Assembly: GCA_945643635.1 (NCBI GenBank)
Contig: CALZFC010000005.1
Coordinates: forward strand, 6,694,501 to 6,758,500
DNA length: 64,000 nucleotides
Source of the DNA: Allodiplogaster sudhausi
Taxonomy: Eukaryota; Nematoda; Chromadorea; Rhabditida; Diplogasteridae
Direction of reading: 5' to 3'
The notes under the pieces were generated by a model that was not told the origin of the DNA, made no database searches, and saw only the letters and a list, made by a program, of their open reading frames with translations. The stretch's first letter is position 1, and each line of letters begins with the position of its first letter. The position numbers and the translations under genes are program-made. Below, piece by piece: positions 36,960 to 49,698 of this stretch.

Positions 36960-39900
36960 ATGCGCCCACTCGAGCGCTTCTTCTATTCCTACGGTCGACT
37001 TCTTGCAAGACATCCGATTCCATTCATTGTTCGTTTCATTCTAGAACAGCTAGAAATGGGACGAAGAGAGTCCGAACTTTGAAATTTCCATCAGCTACTT
37101 TGCTTTGCTCTGCCACAACTGGGGCAAGCAGGGATTTTCTTCCTTCTTTTCTACTGTTTTCCTTCTCTCCTTCTTTGCTTGTTTTAATCCTGGGGAATCG
37201 GAGCAATTGAGTGTCTTGAAAGTGAGCTGAGCTTCCTCACTGACAGTGCCTAGGTTGTGCCTGTCTTTCTCACTCTCTGCTCCTCCTACGGCCTTCTCTT
37301 CTTCTACACCCAGGATGACATTTGGGACATTTATTCGCCCCTCAACGGCATCTCTCGCCTGGAAGAAAAGGAACTCTCTCGGTTCGAGTACGCAGCAGGA
37401 GCTAACCATTACAGGGTACATTGCAGAGAGGAGAGAATGAGAGAGAATAAGAGAGAATAAGAGGAGAAGAGAGAAAAGTCCGAGAGAGGAAGAGATGACT
37501 ATTACAGGGTACAATGCAGAGAGGAGAGAAAGAGAGAGAATAAGAGGAGAAGAGAGAAAATCCGAGAAAGGAAGAGATGACCATTACAGGGTACATTGCA
37601 GAGAGGGGAGAATGAGAGAGAATAAGAGGAGAAGAGAGAAAATCCGAGAAAGGAAGAGATGACCATTACAGGGTACATTGCAGAGAGGAGAGAATGAGAG
37701 AGAATAAGACGAGAAGAGAGAAAATCCGAGAAAGGAAGAGATGACCATTACAGGGTACATTGCAGAGAGGAGAGAATGAGAGAGAATAAGAGGAGAAGAG
37801 AGAAAATCCGAAAAAGAAGAGATGACCATTACAGGGTATATTGCAGAGAGGACAGAGTGAGAGAGAATAAGACGAGAAGAGAGAAAATCCGAGAAAGGAA
37901 GAGATGACCATTACAGGGTACATTGCAGAGAGGAGAGAAAGAGAAAGAGAGAGAGAGAGAGGGGGGGAGTGAGTGAAGAGAAAAAAAAAGTGTGAGAAAG
38001 GGTTAGTACCATTACAGGATACATTGCAGGGAGAGAGTGTGAGATGAAGAGAGTGTGAGAAGAGGAGAGTGTGAGAGAATGGAGAGAGAGCAAAGTTGAT
38101 TATGATTACAAGATGCAAGTGTTGACAACTCGCAAGGACAACGGTGACATGATGAATGGGCCAGTGCTGGAAGAGGTGGCAGATGCACACAAGGTGAGGA
38201 GGATCTTGCAAGGACGGAAGAGAAGCCACTTCTTTCCAGTTTATCAGCGAGAATCTGACTGCCGTCGCCACGACAATTCATGACAATTTAACAGTGGAGG
38301 TGGGGAGAGATTGAAGAAGAACATGCATTCCTGAGAGTTAGAACCCGCTTGAAGATGAAATACCGCGAGCTGTGCGGAGTGTACTGCAGTGACAGCAACA
38401 GTGGAATCATCGCTCTTCTTCAGGCAGAACAACCCAATTCACCCTTTCCACCACTTGATTCCAAGTACTTCTTTCCTCTCTCAGACCATCGTCGAATCTC
38501 GCTCTTCGTCCTCCACTCCATCCTCTTTTCTACGATTGACTTATCCAAACGTGGAATCTCTTCATACTCGGATATACATCGGCTACTCTCTTGGGCATCT
38601 CATTTTCAACACGACTAATGAAGACGACTCTTTTATTGCCGCAGAAGCTCGACTTCTCATTCTTCACTATATGGTCTTCTGCCTCTTTCTCTCGCCCTGT
38701 CTTCTTTCTCTTACTTAGTCTCCCTCCTCTTTCCCTCCCTTTCTCTCGCCCTGTCTTCTTTCTCTTACTTAGTCTCCCTCCTCTTTCCCTCCCTTTCTCT
38801 CGCCCTGTCTTCTTTCTCTTACTTAGTCTCCCTCCTCTTTCCCTCCCTTTCTCTCGCCCTGTCTTCTTTCTCTTACTTAGTCTCCCTCCTCTTTCCCTCC
38901 CTTTCTCTCGCCCTGTCTTCTTTCTCTTACTTAGTCTCCCTCCTCTTTCCCTCCCTTTCTCTCGCCCTGTCTTCTTTCTCTTACTTAGTCTCCCTCCTCT
39001 TTCCCTCCCTTTCTCTCGCCCTGTCTTCTTTCTCTTACTTAGTCTCCCTCCTCTTTCCCTCCCTTTCTCTCGCCCTGTCTTCTTTCTCTTACTTAGTCTC
39101 CCTCCTCTTTCCCTCCCTTTCTCTCGCCCTGTCTTCTTTCTCTTACTTAGTCTCCCTCCTCTTTCCCTCCCTTTCTCTCGCCCTGTCTTCTTTCTCTTAC
39201 TTAGTCTCCCTCCTCTTTCCCTCCCTTTCTCTCGCCCTGTCTTCTTTCTCTTACTTAGTCTCCCTCCTCTTTCCCTCCCTTTCTCTCGCCCTGTCTTCTT
39301 TCTCTTACTTAGTCTCCCTCCTCTTTCCCTCCCTTTCTCTCGCCCTGTCTTCTTTCTCTTACTTAGTCTCCCTCCTCTTTCCCTCCCTTTCTCTCGCCCT
39401 GTCTTCTTTCTCTTACTTAGTCTCCCTCCTCTTTCCCTCCCTTTCTCTCGCCCTGTCTTCTTTCTCTTACTTAGTCTCCCTCCTCTTTCCCTCCCTTTCT
39501 CTCGCCCTGTCTTCTTTCTCTTACTTAGTCTCCCTCCTCTTTCCCTCCCTTTCTCTCGCCCTGTCTTCTTTCTCTTACTTAGTCTCCCTCCTCTTTCCCT
39601 CCCTTTCTCTCGCCCTGTCTTCTTTCTCTTACTTAGTCTCCCTCCTCTTTCCCTCCCTTTCTCTCGCCCTGTCTTCTTTCTCTTACTTAGTCTCCCTCCT
39701 CTTTCCCTCCCTTTCTCTCGCCCTGTCTTCTTTCTCTTACTTAGTCTCCCTCCTCTTTCCCTCCCTTTCTCTCGCTCTGTCTTCTTTCTCTTACTTAGTC
39801 TCCTGCCTCTTTCCTCTCTTTCTCTCGCTCTCTGATCTTTCTCTTCCTTGGTCTCCTGCCTCTTCCCACTCTTTCTCTCAGTCTATCTTCTTTCTCTTAC

Positions 39901-42900
39901 TTAGTCTCCTGCCTCTTTCCTTTCTATCTCTCGCCCTCTCTTCGTTCTCTTCCTTGGTCTCGTGCCTCTTACCCTTTCTTTCTCTCGCTCTCTCTTCTTC
40001 CTCTTCCTCACGAATCTCTAAATCACAGGTGAATACGTCGCTGCCTGCCGGTCGCCAACTGGCAAATGACTTTGAGGCGAAGCTTTTTTCCATCCTCGAA
40101 AGGCTAACAGCAATTTCATCTAATCTTAACTATGAATTTCTCTCCCGAAACCGAGAGATTAAAGAACAGAGGTACATATTTATATCTAAAAAATATTAAA
40201 TTAAAAAGGCGAAAATAAATCTTCAGCCAAATAACAATCGTGACAATTCCCTACCTGGCAATGACAGTTGTCGTCCTAACTCTCTTCATGATATGCACTC
40301 TCATCGACTTCCCACTCTATAGAAGCCAGCATCTTGAGGTAATTTGACGTTCTTTCTGATCACTCTCTCTCTGTCTCTTTCTCTCTCCTCTCTCTCTCTC
40401 TTTCTCTGCAGTCTCTAATTGGCGTGCTCTCTCCTGGAATGGCTCTCTACACTACAACTGGCCTTCTCTGGGGCCTTGGATACCCCTTCTCTAACATTCT
40501 GACAGTCGTTCCGTTCCTCGTTGTCACCATTGGGATCGACGATGCCTTTCTGATTCTCGCTGGATGGCGTCACTCAACGTTGGATGTTTCAATTCTGCCC
40601 TGCGCAGTATGGCGCTCTCTCACTTTCTCTCTCTCTCTCTCACACACTATCTTTCTTACTCTCCCTCTCTTTCGAACTCTCTCACTCCCTCTCTCTCCAT
40701 CTCTTACTGTCACTCTCTTTATTATTTCCTCTCTCTCTCTCAATCTCCCCACTCTCTCTTACTCTGCGTCTCTTCAGCCGGGGTGCGTCTCTCGAGCACC
40801 GTCTGGGGGAGTCGCTTACCATCGCCGGTGCCTCAGTCACAGTCACATCCGGTACCTCGTAAATCTTTTTACACATAAATGTTTCAAAGGTAGATATTGA
40901 CTAGATTTATATGCATTCTTATAAGCGGACTAACATTTCGTGCGCGAATTCGCTGTTCAAGTGGGGCGCATTTTCTACCACGAAACTTTTTGTCGCATCA
41001 AAAAACCAATCCAATAAATAATCTTCGTTCTGTGACAAAATTTCCGTAAGTTCGTCAAGATCGTGGAATGGAGCGAAAATGAAGTTGACTAGTATAATTT
41101 GAGTGACTGACGTTCTGTGCTTCTCCATCGGCCTCTTCTCGAACCTTCCGGTTGTTCGTCTTTTCTGTCTCTACACGACAGTCGCTCTTTTCCTTGACTA
41201 CCTCTATCAGGTCGTTTCATTCCTCGTTCATTCATTATCCTTCTTCTCTTCTTTAGTTGACTTTCTTCACTTCCCTCGTTGGTCTCTGCTGCCGCCGTCA
41301 AGTTCTTCTTGATCGAACAGTCCGAATGCTTCAGTTTCTGTCCTGAATCATGCCTTCTTTGATTTCAGGAAATTGAGTCACCATCCATTTTTAAATCGAA
41401 GACAAAACATAAGGTTGGCTAACTTAATTTACATAGTTACTTTTGTTCGTAAGTGACAATGATTTTACCTTTATCATTGTGTGTATTTCTGAAAGAGCCG
41501 TCTTCTGCGACCGCGATGGCGGAGTCTCCGGAGAGTGTGCGGAAGAGTGGATGGCTCGAGGTTGGCAGAGATCTTTCCCTTTCTACGAACTGCTGAAATG
41601 GAAGAGAAAGAGTGAAGAATGAAGTGATAGAATGGAAAAGAAGAGAAGGAATGCTTGAGGTGTACATCGACTGGTTGCATGGCTGGCCATCGAAGTGTTT
41701 CATCTCCATCGTCTTCTCTCTTCACATCGGAGTCTCCTATTCTCCTCTTCCTCTCGTTCACTTTCTTTTCTTCTTCTTTAGATGTCCTCTTGGCTGGCTA
41801 CCAATGTGAACACAGCTTTCGACATGGAGAATCTGTACTTGCATTCCTCTCCTCTCACTCACATCTCTCGTACAATGCAGAATCACGTTCTCCAAGAGGT
41901 CTCTCTTATCTCCTTTCCCTTCTTCCTCCGATCCCTTTCTCTCCAGGCATTCACCGTCAACTTTGGAGTGTATCCGATGCCTGATTTCTCGGATCAAAGA
42001 GTACGATCTCAGTTCGAAGAGATGCTCTCTTGCCTCGAGACCATCCCCCATTTCACCTTCCCCCCTGGCACGGCCACAAATGTCTGGACTCGTGACTTTG
42101 CAAATGTGCGTTAACCCGTTTCTCTAGACTTCTTCAGTCATTAGAGAACTTTAGGCGGTGGCATTCTGGGAGGAGGAGGATGGATTTTGGTCCGCTGACG
42201 AGCTCGTCCAGAATTACCGCGAATACGATCTGGAAGAGAAATACATCAACATTCGGTTTCTTCGTCGTTTCTTAAATTTTTTTCTCGCAATTATTACTAA
42301 TGGTTCAAAGTAAAATTATAAACTTTTAGTGTCGATGACGAAGGCAAAGAATGGATGGACGGCTTCTTCTTTACGATTACATACAGGAACTTTTCCTCGT
42401 TTCTTGAGGTTGAAGTCCTGATGGAAATGAGGTTCGGCGAAAGGATGAATTGCAAGCTGAGAGCGCGAGTTCTGTCTTTCTGCAGGCGGGCGATTCTGGC
42501 GGAGTACGCGGATTCATTCGTCGTCCACTCCCACCACCCATTCGAGAAGGTCCCCACCGAGTCTGCAGCCAGTGCGCCGGCCAACTTCCTCCAGACTGCA
42601 GGCATGGCTTCTCTTTCCTTCCTCTCTCCATCTCTCTCCTCTCTGCAGTGTCGGCCATTGTGTTGATGTCCGTGTTGGTGTCCGTGTTCGTGCTTGATGC
42701 AGAGGCCGTGCTGTCGGTGGTGGTGTCCATTCTCTCGATCTGTCTGGGCACGGTCTCCTATCTGCACGTCTGGGGAGTCAACTTGGATGCTGTGGCTCTG
42801 ATCTCCACTCTCATGTCCATTGGCTTCTCCGTTGACTACTCCGCACACATTTGCTATCATTACTATGCTCATGCTCTCGACCAGCAACAGCAAGGACAGA

Positions 42901-43611
42901 ACAATGTACAAGGGAGAGAGACAGAGAGTAGAAGAGAGAGAGAGAGAGAGATGGATGGAGAGAGTGATGGGGGAATGATGGAAAGAGAAATAGAGAGAGG
43001 AGTGAGCAAAGTGCAAGAACTGAAAAAGTGAAGGAGAACGTGAAGAGCGGTTTCTGTCGCAGGCCATTGAACTGTCGGAGAGCAGTTCGGCTGAAGAGCA
43101 ATCGGATGACTGGCGGAGAAAGAAAAGTTGTCACAGACTCCTCTTAACCCTCCAGGGTTGGTGCCTGTAAAACACACAGCGGAGGAATTATTCCTAGGAG
43201 GAATCCCAGACTGAAGCCATTCAGGAGTGGCTTGGCCGGTGCTGCAGTCGGGGTTGTCGACAGTGCTGGGGATGGTCCCCTTGGTGTTCGTAGAGGCGTA
43301 CGTGGTGGCCGTCTTCTGGAAGACAGTCATCCTCGTGGGGGTGCTTGGGATGGCTCACGCTCTGCTGCTCCTTCCCACTCTCTTCATTCTCTCCGATGAT
43401 GTCAAGGCTATCTTCCGAAGATGCTTCTTGTTCTCCTCTTCTTTCAGGAGACCGAAGGTTTCAGCAGAAGAGCAAAGACGGGTAAGCATAAACTCTGGAA
43501 GGAAAGAAAAGAGAGCGCGAAACCATTCATAAAAATGTAACGAAAAAAAAACACTTATTTTAGAACGTGGAGCGAGCGAATGGTCTCTCCAGAGCTACGA
43601 AATGTCTCTGA
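36960..43611 (+). CDS. Patched-related (PTR) protein, RND-type multipass membrane protein
   Basis: Member of the nematode-expanded PTR family, related to Patched/Dispatched, with two six-helix halves and a sterol-sensing-like domain. Exon 1 (36960-37028) starts MRPLERFFYSYGRLLARHPI. Exon 2 ends SRFEYAAGANHYR at a GTACAT donor (37416). Extracellular exons carry GNLxEE-like NGPVLEEVADAHK and LTYPNVESLHTRIYIGYSLG. The membrane half has LTVVPFLVVTIGIDDAFLIL (about 40500), the family's GxDD segment, then GASLEHRLGESLTIAGASV and DVLCFSIGLFSNLPVV. The second half has NTAFDMENLYLHSSPLTHIS (about 41810), LVSVFVLDAEAVLSVV, LMSIGFSVDYSAHICYHYY (about 42815-42870) and LSTVLGMVPLVFVEAYVVAV. It ends at TGA 43609-43611. 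Two junctions (around 41100 and 41400-41780) are uncertain. One intron (38424-38484) probably has a GC donor. Confidence 0.92.
37404..38030 (+). repeat. 82-bp tandem array that copies the exon 2 end and its 5' splice site
   Basis: ACCATTACAGGGTACATTGCAGAG, the last bases of PTR exon 2 plus its donor, recurs in the following intron with GT at 37416, 37509, 37591, 37673, 37755, 37836 and 37918, and as an AT-mutated copy near 38018. Spacing is 81-82 bp except the first (93) and last (about 100). The rest of each unit is GA-rich (GAGAATGAGAGAGAATAAGA). Seven GT-bearing donor sequences therefore sit in series. Confidence 0.93.
38691..40010 (+). repeat. 54-bp satellite, about 20 near-perfect copies, in a PTR intron
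   Basis: The unit starting CTCGCCCTGTCTTCTTTCTC, TTACTTAGTCTCC repeats every 54 bp exactly from 38691 to 39771, then decays over four or so diverged copies to about 40010. Because 54 is divisible by three, it creates a 414-codon open frame of an 18-residue repeat, which is not a gene. Each unit contains a pyrimidine tract followed by TTACTTAG, resembling a 3' splice acceptor. The true acceptor appears to be CACAG just before VNTSLPAGRQLAND (about 40030). Confidence 0.95.
40919..41090 (-). other. Antisense open frame inside a PTR intron, unrecognised
   Basis: Reading the minus strand gives FAPFHDLDELTEILSQ, NEDYLLDWFFDATKS and NSEFAHEMLVRL before a stop. The composition looks protein-like, unlike the CT-derived frames, but I recognise no family. 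It could be a remnant of a mobile element or chance. Confidence 0.25.
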
Positions 43612-45900
43612 AACGTGAAATCTTATTATCATTATCTTCTAAGTACATGCGGGAATTTGATGCCGCAGCTTGAGGCTGCAGAATGTGATCCCATATAATA
43701 AAGTCCCATTCTATAGTAATATATAGATTAGCTCACTTCATTCTCACTCAATCCTTCTTCCTTCTTCTTATTGTATGGTCTCCTTATTGTATGGTATGAA
43801 TATGTGTTGTTGATCACGGGTTTCTATGCACTTTATGTTATCACCAACTCTCGCTGTTTCCAATTCTTCTTTTTGTCAACAATACTTTTCGCTTTCCCAT
43901 TAAAATTTAATATTGTTTCGTTTATTTGAAGTCATAATTCCGCTCTTCAAAATTTATCTAATCTACAGTACAGAAAAGAGGATGCGGAATGAAATTCTTT
44001 ATCGAGTTCGGCATCAAGGTAAACCAGCAAACAGAACTATTTGATTCTTGTTCACCAATAACAAGGAAGGTACATCAAATGGATTCGATTACACATGCAT
44101 GTATTTATGTCCATTCAAATAAAAAAAATCATTGAACAAGACCTTTCTCAGGCAAATAACCCGTCATTATTTTCGACACGGTAGGAAAACGAGAGCTACA
44201 CATACCCACATACATACATACATATGTATGTACATGTAAGCAGGAATATCCTAGGAAGATGGCACAACGAATTCACGAATGTAATAGAATGTCATTGCTT
44301 TAAAGATAAAAGTTCAAATCCAATGGTTACACAGCGTATATTCAATTAGCCTATCAGAAGTAGTTTCTTTCTCTAAAATACTGCGATTTGAGAACTTAGG
44401 AACGAAAATAAATAAGTTATTTCTGGAGAGGAGGGGCGCCTTCTCTCACGAACACAATCATCCTTCGCGCTCAAGATGACGACTAAAGAGAAAAGGAAGA
44501 TAACGAGAGAAGCAAAGCAGAATGCTAACTTGTTATGAAGTTGTGAGAGAAGGCGTGGCTTGGCTGGTTCTAGAAAGTGGAAGATTAAGAGAGCGAAGAG
44601 AGAGAAAGAAGCGTTGAATACGAAGTAGAAGAGCATCGCGGCAGAAAAGCCGCTTTTCTTCGATCACCACAGCTCTTATTTACCTTTTATTTCCCTTAAA
44701 CGCCACTGATCTCATAAAGGACAATGCGCTGAATAATGAAGTGTCAATGCGAAAGAGTGAAAAGATGGTCACTCCTATTAGGGATAAGAGGGTCTAAAGA
44801 GAAATCCTTGCGCATTCTTTTCCGTTTCGTTTTCACTCGACCTCGTATTAATTCATCTCTCTCAACCTCTCTCTCTCTCAACCTCTCTATCTCTCGCTCT
44901 CTCTCTCTCTCTCTCGCTATCCTTGTTTCTTTTCCTTATCAAATGTCTCCTATTTTTGTATCTCCTATGCGTTGCACTCAATTTGCCGCGAAGCAACGAG
45001 AAAGATCAATCAGAGTTTCTGCTTAGTACAGGAGGGACCTCATTCTAGAAGAAAACGGGGCATTAGGTATGGATTGGGGATAAGCAATGAAGGAAGAAAC
45101 GGAAGACTGATTGTGAGAGGGCGGAAGGCGGTCGCAACTACACATATCAGTACTTTTTGTATGATGAAGGACGAATGAGATGTGAGAGAGAGAGGAAGAA
45201 AGAGAAGGGGAAGACGAGAGACAGTCGGAAGGTGTGCAGGTTAGAGGTAATCTGATGATACAGGACGAGAGTGCAAGTGACCAGAGAGGCAGCGAGACGA
45301 GAGGGAGGCGAAAGAGAGATGAGAGAGAGGCAAAAGAGAGAAGAGAGAGAGAGAGGCAAAAGAGAGATGAGAGAGAGAGGAAAAAGAGAGATGAGAGAGA
45401 GGCAAAAGAGAGATGAGAGAGAGAAAGAGAGGTGAATGAGAGAGGGAGAAGCTGTCATTGGGTGAGGACAGGCAATGCCGATGAATTAATGATTGCAGCT
45501 GCTGGCTCCAGCTTTCTTCCCTTTCCTACACTGAAATGGCAGTGCGCGAGGAAAGGAAGATATAAAGGAAAAGAGAAACGCAGGTGAAATGGATCAGAGG
45601 GAGAGAGATCGATAGAGAGAAAAAGAGAAATAGAATGAGACTGGGAAAAAGAAATAGACAGAGACAGCCAGGGATAGAGAAGTCTATGCAAGGGACTCAG
45701 AGCGGCAGGTAAGCTGTGACGATAGACGGCGAGAGCTTTGAGGCTGATGAGTGAGAACTATTGTTTGGTAAGGAAAGGCTTGGAAGGAAGAGAGAGTGGG
45801 TGAAAGAAAGAGAGGGAAAGATTATGCGGATGGACAAAGCGGTGAGAGAGCGGGCGAGCGAGAAAGAGAGAGAGTGAGAAAGAGAGCGAGAGAGAACGAT

Positions 45901-45957
<57 letters not shown>

Positions 45958-46121
45958 AAGAGGGTATGGCTAGGGCGCGAAAGAGTGATATGATAAAGCA
46001 TCCGAAGCGGGGACAAGGAGCAGAAAATACGAGTAGGCAGCCCCATTCCACATACATACATATATTTGCTGAAGGTTGTTGGCATCGCTGGGAATCATGC
46101 AGAAGGGAGAGGTGCAAAATA

Positions 46122-46157
<36 letters not shown>

Positions 46158-47710
46158 TGGAGAGAGCAAGAGAGAGCGAAACGACTAGAAAGAGAGAAAA
46201 AGAGTATGGAGAATAAAAGACATTTGAATGCAATAATGAAAAAGATGAATCAGATGGAGTGAAATAGCTCAGGAATTGGAAGCCAAAGAATTTGGTGTTT
46301 CATCAACATTTTTGCCTTGAATGTTCCATAAATGTTGATGAAGCACCGAAGGACGTTTTGCTCTTCATAACTAAAACGGAAAAGCCACACAATACCATCT
46401 TAATCTCCAGCTTATATTGAGGACACTGAATTAAAATAGAGGCAGATGCTTGCTAGGTTGGATTGGAGATGTGTCTCATAACACAAGGAAATACGACAAT
46501 TTCTATGCATCCTCGATAATTCCGAATACTCACGAGGTAATCAGTCAAAAAGATTGTCATTCAAGTATCCAAGAGATTTGTGAAGTCTCTAGTCAGGAAG
46601 ACATACAAAATGAAGCAAGCAACCATTCATTTCAACAAAAAGTCACCATTCTGTTCCTCTAATTTACATTCACACAGCTTTCTCTATGTACTACATACAT
46701 ATGTATGTAGTTCTCATATCTGAACATTGATCTAAGATCCGCAGTGATTGCCGAAAATCTCTTTTTTTTTGTAACCAAAAATAATAAGATTTTCTTTTTA
46801 AAATATTTTTTGGGCTTCTTTTGTTTTGTTTTCTCCTTGTTTTGTTCGAGATTGACAATTAGGTTGTCTGGCCACGATAAAGTTCCCTCGTATGTACATA
46901 TTTTTATTTCAGCCAATGAAGCTGAGTTGCCGAATTTCTTGCGCTTGAAAAAGTTTTAGAGTTGTGCTGAGCCAATGAAATAATGGTAAGTTAGCAGCTT
47001 CAATGTCTTTCTTCTGTTGCAAATATAAGATAACGAGGCAAGACAGCAGGTTAAAGTAGTTCGAGATAAAATAAGGTAGTTAAAGAGATCGCAGAAATGG
47101 GAAAGAATGCTTGAGGAGTGGAAGTATCGAGAGACGCAGAGAAGAGGAAAGAGGGAGGAGAAGGAGAGAGAACAAACTTGTTTGACAGCTTGAATAGCAG
47201 CTGGTCTTCTGTTATCTCGCCTTGGCCACCCCCTCAAGCCATCCTTTCTCATCTCCAAATCATCGTATCTCACTTATTATACCACTTTCTTCTTCTTAGA
47301 AATAGCTAGTAGATTATATTTAAGAAGTGGAAACACAAATTAGTTTGATTTGTTCAATTGACACCAGACTGCGCATCTTTGTTCTAGCGGCGCCCTTGAA
47401 ACGGGCAGAGTGGTCAGCAGAGTCAGTGGAGTAATGAAAAGTCTGAGTTTCTCTTTCATTCTTCCTTTTCACTTTTTTCTCGTTACTACTCGCCAAATCC
47501 TTTTCAGTGGCATTGAAGCCTCAGACTCTTCTTTTTCGTATCAAAGCACCACTTTGTTCATTTCTTCTAAATCATTATCTCTCTGTGATCCTTCCCTCTT
47601 TTTCTGTCTTCTCTCCCTCTCTCTGTGATCCTTCTCTCTTTCTCTCTCTTCTCTCTCTCTCTCTGCAGTCCTTTCCCTTCTTCTCTCTCTCTCTCGCTCG
47701 ATCTCTCCCT

Positions 47711-47763
<53 letters not shown>

Positions 47764-48406
47764 ATTTATCCCTTCCCTCACTTCTCTCTCCTCCTGTTTC
47801 ATATCCGTCCCGATCTATAAGTGTGCATCTCTCTGCCAGATTCCTCTGCATGACCTTCTCCTGTCCATCGCTCTCCTAATTTTCTCCTCCATTGACATGA
47901 ATTAATAAAACAAGCTTTACCAGTTGTGCATTCATAAGAGTATATGGAATGGCATTTACTCCGTTCCTCCTTCCCATTCAAGTGGTCCACAATACTAGTT
48001 CCTCTCCATTAACATCGCTTCCTTTGTTATTTCCTTCGTTCGACGTTTTTAGATTGCGTTAGAACATGGTTCTTTTTTTTGTAGAAGAAAAGATGAAAGG
48101 CTTGAAGGTTCTCTTTGTCGCGCGTCGCTTTCTCTGCCTGCGCATTAGGAAAATCGTATTTGATTCGGGAAATATCTTTGCGATTTAAGACGAAAAGAGG
48201 CGGGAAGATGTTTGAGAACATTGCTTTTGCTTTGCCGGTGCAAGTCTCCCTTTCAGAACAGAACGGGCATGTCTCGCTATACTCACTCTTCCCCTTTCAC
48301 TTCTCTTGCTCTCAAGAATCCAGTCAGTCCCCCCCCCTCTCCCTCCCTATCTAGGTCGCCTCTCTGCTGCATGCCTGCGGCTGTCTACCACCAGGAACGG
48401 TCGAGG

Positions 48407-48444
<38 letters not shown>

Positions 48445-49698
48445 ACTCGTCTCCCCCCTTTTATTTCCTTGTCTCTCTATCATTCCCTCTTTCTCTACCA
48501 TTCTCTCTCCGTTCTAATCCCAGCAGATCCCTCTGCTATTCTCCCCTCGTGAGGAATGGAGATTGGCTTCTTTTCGTATAATATTCCTTTTTCCTCGAGA
48601 GGTTAACCCCCGCCTGCTCCAGATTCATAAGTCGTAGCTTCTTATTTTTAGCGCTTTTATTATTAATCGCTCTAAAACGATCTGCAATATTTTTCGCGTA
48701 ATACATGGAAACAGGAAGAGTAACTGCGCAGCTGAAACAAAATTTATGAAATATATTTAGTCTCGAGCCTACTTAAATATGAAAATTTGTATATATTTCT
48801 TGTTTTTATTCTGTGTATGTAGATAAAACTTTCAGGTGAACGAGAGAGGGAAAATGGGTAAAAAGGAGTTGAGAGGGTTGATGAGGTAGAATACGAGAAT
48901 CGAGGTCATTTCAAAGAATACACAGCATTGTTTGGAGGATTGTTGCGGGCGTGACTGAGAAGAGGAGACTCTTCCCAACCTCCGTCTGTCCTCCTTTTCT
49001 ATATTTCAATCCCTTTATCTCCCGATACCTTCATATCCGTCATCTCCATCTTGCTTTTCTGTCATTTATTTATTTTCTATGTATTTCGTATGAGTTTAGA
49101 AGCAATCTACGTAGTGAATCTCTGTCCCTTTCCCGTCGAGTACCGCGGGTCTTGCTTCACTTCACTTCCTCTTGCCTCATTTCTCAGAGAAAGGATCGAT
49201 CGGGAAACGAACCTATCAAACCATTGCCTTTAGAAGAAGGTCGTTAGAGAAAAAAAACATATCTCTCTCTGCAATCAGGTTTTGCATGGCATTCTTCTTG
49301 CCTTGCAATGAGCTCTCATTATTCAGCACTTTCACATTTAAATATAAGCCTTTAATAACTTCAAATTATTCACTAAGCAAAGGCAGTTAACTAGAAATAA
49401 AGATTAGAAAATGAGATTGCACCCTGAAGGGTCTCGCGGAACAAGCGAGACCGCTTTGACAGCACCAACGGTTGTGTCCATCATTCAGAGAGAGAACAAC
49501 AGTCGGCTTGCTGACCAGCTCTCTTTTTGGGAATCCCTCGCCACCAATTCACTGGCAACCATTTCATATGCGGGGGAGGGGAACGATGTGTGTATGTATG
49601 TATGCAAATATCTGCCTAACAGACTAAATGCGTATTCGCCTCGCAGATGACAAATATCAAACAAATAGACTGATCCTCATGCTTTGAGCCTCTCTTTG
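43612..49698. other. Gene-poor CT/GA-rich region, no gene recognised
   Basis: About 6 kb with many dinucleotide tracts (44860-44915, 45180-45440, 45850-45955, 46120-46150, 47640-47760, 48410-48440). AATAAAG near 43697 may be the PTR polyadenylation signal. Short frames at 44373-44636 (minus, hydrophobic), 46450-46662 (plus) and 49411-49650 (plus) lack recognisable domains. A stem-loop at 46294-46347 is described separately. Confidence 0.45.
46294..46347. other. 18-bp stem-loop, possible small-RNA hairpin
   Basis: GGTGTTTCATCAACATTT pairs with AAATGTTGATGAAGCACC at 17 of 18 positions (one G-T), with an 18-nt loop. It is unique-looking sequence in an otherwise repetitive intergenic region. The stem is shorter than a typical animal pre-miRNA, so this is only a candidate. 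Confidence 0.35.

Noticed and set aside
37404..38030. CRISPR-like spaced repeats
   Set aside because: The units are contiguous tandem copies without unique spacers, and the locus is a eukaryotic intron.
38591..39835. 414-codon open frame of an 18-residue repeat
   Set aside because: It is the 54-bp satellite read in its open frame, inside a PTR intron; it has no start context or domain.
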